Source of the DNA: Proteobacteria bacterium UBA6921
GTDB lineage: Bacteria > Pseudomonadota > Gammaproteobacteria > SG8-11
Direction of reading: 5' to 3'
Assembly (NCBI GenBank): GCA_002450895.1
Contig: DKAR01000016.1
Span: 28,983 to 38,515, forward strand
DNA length: 9,533 nucleotides
Within the stretch, counting starts at the first letter, position 1, and the number at the start of each line of letters is the position of its first letter. Shown here piece by piece: positions 6,529-9,533 of this stretch. The notes under the pieces are model-generated. The model saw nothing but the letters and a program-made list of their open reading frames with translations, was not told the origin of the DNA and searched no databases. The translations under genes were made by a program, and so were the position numbers.

Positions 6529-6554
6529 GCAATGCCTCACACGATTTCCGTTTT

Positions 6555-7460
6555 TTAGGGGGTCTGCCGCAGTAACCGCCGCGGCGCGACGCGCCCGTCT
6601 TCAAGCACTTGCCCGACGCCGAGAAATTCATGCTGCGGGGTGCTCAACCGAACCCAACCCGGCTCCAAAGTGGTCGGAGCAAAGACCGACTGACCGCGCC
6701 TTACAAAAAAAGCAGCGTCGTCAGTCAATTCCACACAAGGCCAGTCCACCAAGGCACTCTCCACCGGCAGGAGTGTCTGATCCAGCGCGTTTTGCATGGA
6801 AAATTCTTCAAGTTGTTCGGGTGTATAGGCCCGATCCAGCGCGAACGGCCCAGAACGCAAGCGCCGCAACGCCACAACGTGAGCTCCGCACCCAAGTGTT
6901 TCCCCGATGTCTTCAACCAGTGTGCGTACGTAAGTGCCCTTAGAGCATCGAACTATTAAGTCCAACTCGTTTTCCCGTTGTGCTTCCAATACCAGATCAA
7001 AAATTGTGACCGGGCGTGCTGCGCGCTCAACTTCGACCCCTTGCCGGGCCAGCTTGTAGAGCGGTTGGCCCTCGACCTTCAGGGCAGAATACATCGGCGG
7101 GATTTGCACGATCGGGCCGGTGAAACGACGCAGGGCCTGCTGAATATCCGACTCGCCAAGTACCGGAACGGGGCGAGACAAAACGACAGGCCCGTCTGCA
7201 TCGCCGCTGGCCGTCTTCTCACCCAGGCGCGCCGTTACCGCATATTCCTTGTCAGCATCCAGTAGAAATCCGGAGACTTTTGTTGCTTCACCGAAACACA
7301 GCGGAAGTAGTCCGGTTGCAAGCGGGTCCAGGCTTCCGGTATGCCCTGCTTTGCGGGCATTCAACAAGCGCTTTGCAAACTGTAGCGCCGCGTTCGAGGT
7401 GATTCCGCGCGGCTTGTCGAGCAAAAGCACACCATCGATATCTCGACCTTTCCGACGCAT
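6555..7460 (-). CDS. truB: tRNA pseudouridine-55 synthase TruB
   Basis: TruB converts uridine 55 of the tRNA T-loop to pseudouridine and also acts as a tRNA folding chaperone. The 301-residue protein (E. coli 314) has the catalytic motif GHTGSLDPLATGLL with nucleophile Asp45, the DGVLLLDKPRGITS start, PPMYSALKVEG at 121-131 and the CSKGTYVRTL motif at 172-181. The last 60 or so residues form the usual C-terminal TruB/PUA-like domain (GQSVFAP...FLGVGQVLEDGRVAPRRLL). Its ATG lies 2 bases after the rbfA stop with only a weak upstream GAGA, so translation is probably coupled to rbfA. It is followed by the rpsO promoter gap. Confidence 0.97.
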   Translation of the reverse strand: MRRKGRDIDGVLLLDKPRGITSNAALQFAKRLLNARKAGHTGSLDPLATGLLPLCFGEATKVSGFLLDADKEYAVTARLGEKTASGDADGPVVLSRPVPVLGESDIQQALRRFTGPIVQIPPMYSALKVEGQPLYKLARQGVEVERAARPVTIFDLVLEAQRENELDLIVRCSKGTYVRTLVEDIGETLGCGAHVVALRRLRSGPFALDRAYTPEQLEEFSMQNALDQTLLPVESALVDWPCVELTDDAAFFVRRGQSVFAPTTLEPGWVRLSTPQHEFLGVGQVLEDGRVAPRRLLRQTP

Positions 7461-7462
7461 GG

Positions 7463-7864
7463 CTACTTTGTCTCAGGCTCGCCATCCGAATCGGTGGCGT
7501 GGCGCGCAGCATCTTCCTCGCGCGCCTGCCGAATCAGACGGGCAACGTGGTTTCCTTTTTCAATGGACTGGTCGTACTTGAACTTCAGCGCAGGAACATG
7601 ACGCAAGTGAAGACGGCGACCGATTTCCCGGCGCATAAATCCTGCCGCGTTGTTGAGGATCTTGACCGGAACTTTGCTGCTCGCTTCGTCCCCACCCATT
7701 AACGTGACAAACACGGTGGCTTGTTCGAGCTCACGGGTAACCTGAACCGCGATCACGGTAATCATCGCGACGCGCGGGTCCTTCATTTCCTGCTGAATCA
7801 TCGTTGCAATCTCGCGATGCAACTGATCTTCAACACGCCGCAGGCGACTGTCGTCATGAAGCAT
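7463..7864 (-). CDS. rbfA: 30S ribosome-binding factor RbfA
   Basis: RbfA binds immature 30S subunits near the 5' end of 16S rRNA, helps late maturation and is important for cold adaptation. The 133-residue product matches the family along its length: RVEDQLHREIATMIQQEMKDPR (10-31), the beta strands around MITVIAVQVTRELEQATVFVTL, and the KH-type helix-kink-helix with NNAAGFMRREIGRRLHLRHVPAL (71-93). The tail after about residue 115 is charged and probably disordered, as is common. It starts 21 bases after infB with no clear Shine-Dalgarno and ends 2 bases before truB. The infB-rbfA-truB order is the classical one. Confidence 0.96.
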   Translation of the reverse strand: MLHDDSRLRRVEDQLHREIATMIQQEMKDPRVAMITVIAVQVTRELEQATVFVTLMGGDEASSKVPVKILNNAAGFMRREIGRRLHLRHVPALKFKYDQSIEKGNHVARLIRQAREEDAARHATDSDGEPETK

Positions 7865-7885
7865 GGCAAGGTTTACCAGTGCAGC

Positions 7886-9533
7886 CTAGAGCTTGCGAGT
7901 GACTTTGACACGCTCAAAGACTTCAATCTGATCGCCTTCCCTGACGTCGTCATATTTCTTCACGCCGATGCCGCATTCAAAACCGGCGCGAACTTCATTG
8001 ACGTCATCTTTGAAGCGACGCAAGGATTCAAGCTCGCCTTCGAAAACCACGATGTTGTCGCGCAGGACGCGGATCGGGTTGCTGCGTTTGACAACACCTT
8101 CGACGACCATGCATCCCGCGATGAGACCAAACTTTGGCGAACGAAATACCTGCCGTACCGCCGCGGTACCGATAATCTGTTCGCGGTATTCCGGCGCAAG
8201 CATGCCGGACAGCGAGTTTTTGACCTCATCGATAACGTCGTAAATGATGCTGTAGTAATGCAAGTCCACACCACCCTCATCGATGAGAGCCTTGGCTTTG
8301 GCATCGGCACGTACGTTGAAACCAATGATGACTGCATTGGAGGCAATCGCCAGGTTGACGTCGGACTCGGTGATTCCGCCAACGCCGCCGGTAATGATTT
8401 TGACCTTTACCTCGTCATTGGAAAGGCCCGTGAGCGCATGTGAAAGCGCCTCAACCGAGCCTTGCACATCAGCCTTCACGACAAGATTAAGAATGCGGCT
8501 CTTGCCTTCTTCCAGCTGCGAAAACACATTGTCCAGTGACGTCTGCTTCGTCAGTGACGCAAGCTTCACATCACGGAACTTGCCTTGGCGGAACAGGGCG
8601 ACTTCGCGCGCTTTGCGCTCATCGGCGACAACGGTAATTTCGCTTCCCGCATTCGGCACACCGGAAAGTCCGAGCACTTCGATCGGCGTGGATGGGCCGG
8701 CTTCCTCGATATTCTGGCCGGTATCGCCGACCATGGCACGCACGCGACCAAAGTCCTGGCCGCAAAGAATAATATCGCCCTTGTGCAGAATGCCCTCTTG
8801 CACGAGCACCGTGGCAACCGGTCCGCGGCCCTTGTCCAGCCGCGACTCAATAACCACGCCGTGCGCGGGCCCCGTGGCAATCGCCTGCAAATCCATCATT
8901 TCTGCCTGAAGCAAGATCGCGTCCAGCAACTGGTCAACGCCTTTGCCCGTCCGCCCCGAGACTGGAACAAACTGGGTGTCACCACCCCAGTCGTCGGGAA
9001 CGACGTTTTCCTTCACGAGCTCCTGACGGACACGATCCGGATTGGCGTCCGGCTTGTCGATCTTGTTGACTGCAACAACAATCGGCACACCGGCGGCGCG
9101 CGCGTGTTCGATTGCTTCCTTGGTTTGCGGCATCACACCATCGTCAGCAGCAACGACGAGGATAACAATGTCAGTGACCTTGGCACCGCGTGCACGCATG
9201 GCGGTAAACGCCGCATGGCCCGGGGTATCCAGAAACGTGATGCGACCTTTGTCAGTCGCAACACTGTAGGCGCCAATGTGCTGCGTGATACCGCCCGCTT
9301 CACCATCAGCAACCTTCGCGCGGCGAATGTAATCGAGCAAGGTTGTCTTGCCGTGGTCGACATGACCCATGATGGTCACCACAGGAGCGCGATGTTCTTT
9401 GTCGCCCTCACTCGTGGCACGACTCGCTGCCAGATCTTCCTCAAGGGCGTTTTCGCGCATGAGCTTGACCTTATGCCCCATCTCTTCGACGACAATTGAC
9501 GCGGTTTCCTGATCAAGCACCTGATTGATGGTC
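7886..9533 (-). CDS. infB: Translation initiation factor IF-2, N-terminus beyond the window
   Basis: IF2 is the GTPase that brings formyl-Met-tRNA to the 30S subunit and promotes subunit joining. The window holds the last 548 residues; the frame is open through the edge, so the GTG at 9520 is internal and not the start. The fragment opens inside the conserved INQVLDQETASIVVEEMGHK linker, so the N-terminal IF2-N domains are outside. GTPase motifs in fragment numbering are the P-loop GHVDHGKT at 56-63, GGITQHIGAY (switch I) at 80-89, DTPGH at 102-106, NKID at 156-159 and SGRTGKG near 192-198. The beta-barrel domain, the domain with KVKIITGGVGGITESDV, and the C-terminal fMet-tRNA-binding domain ending in ERVKVTRKL follow. 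rbfA starts 21 bases after its TAG. Confidence 0.98.
   Translation of the reverse strand, partial: TINQVLDQETASIVVEEMGHKVKLMRENALEEDLAASRATSEGDKEHRAPVVTIMGHVDHGKTTLLDYIRRAKVADGEAGGITQHIGAYSVATDKGRITFLDTPGHAAFTAMRARGAKVTDIVILVVAADDGVMPQTKEAIEHARAAGVPIVVAVNKIDKPDANPDRVRQELVKENVVPDDWGGDTQFVPVSGRTGKGVDQLLDAILLQAEMMDLQAIATGPAHGVVIESRLDKGRGPVATVLVQEGILHKGDIILCGQDFGRVRAMVGDTGQNIEEAGPSTPIEVLGLSGVPNAGSEITVVADERKAREVALFRQGKFRDVKLASLTKQTSLDNVFSQLEEGKSRILNLVVKADVQGSVEALSHALTGLSNDEVKVKIITGGVGGITESDVNLAIASNAVIIGFNVRADAKAKALIDEGGVDLHYYSIIYDVIDEVKNSLSGMLAPEYREQIIGTAAVRQVFRSPKFGLIAGCMVVEGVVKRSNPIRVLRDNIVVFEGELESLRRFKDDVNEVRAGFECGIGVKKYDDVREGDQIEVFERVKVTRKL

Noticed and set aside
7721..8443. Plus-strand open frame of 240 residues across rbfA and infB
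   Set aside because: Antisense to certain genes and crosses their boundary; no supporting motif.
8585..9499. Plus-strand open frame of 304 residues within infB
   Set aside because: Fully antisense to the conserved IF2 GTPase region; no motif, and explained by codon bias of the real gene.

Overview
The window reads as a chromosomal segment of a proteobacterium, most likely a gammaproteobacterium. The order infB-rbfA-truB-rpsO-pnp and the sequences of PNPase, S15 and RbfA fit that class, but I cannot place the order or genus from the sequence alone. Base composition looks moderately GC-rich and even across the window. I see no mobile element, CRISPR array, tRNA or rRNA. Every gene I can support is on the minus strand, so transcription runs from position 9533 towards position 1.

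Region A (about 9533-3976) is the conserved translation and RNA-decay operon. It starts inside infB (initiation factor IF2, N-terminus outside the window). Then come rbfA (30S maturation), truB (tRNA pseudouridine-55 synthase), rpsO (ribosomal protein S15) and pnp (polynucleotide phosphorylase). The first three genes are almost contiguous. A plausible internal promoter lies in the truB-rpsO gap, and rpsO and pnp are 52 bases apart. A strong UUCG-loop intrinsic terminator just after pnp closes the block.

Region B (3775-4029) is a 255-base gap holding that terminator, a long inverted repeat and a small CTAG-containing palindrome. I see no gene in it.

Region C (1-3774) is an accessory run of five minus-strand genes. 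They encode a small lipoprotein of unknown function, an AmmeMemoRadiSam-type radical SAM enzyme (AmrS), the molybdopterin adenylyltransferase MogA, a ferritin-like DUF455 protein and a second unrecognised lipoprotein cut by the window edge. The last three are packed with a one-base overlap and a zero-base junction, so they probably form one translationally coupled unit. The mix of an iron-sulfur radical enzyme, a molybdenum-cofactor enzyme, a predicted di-iron protein and two envelope lipoproteins is the least ordinary part of the window. A shared function is inference, not something the sequence proves.
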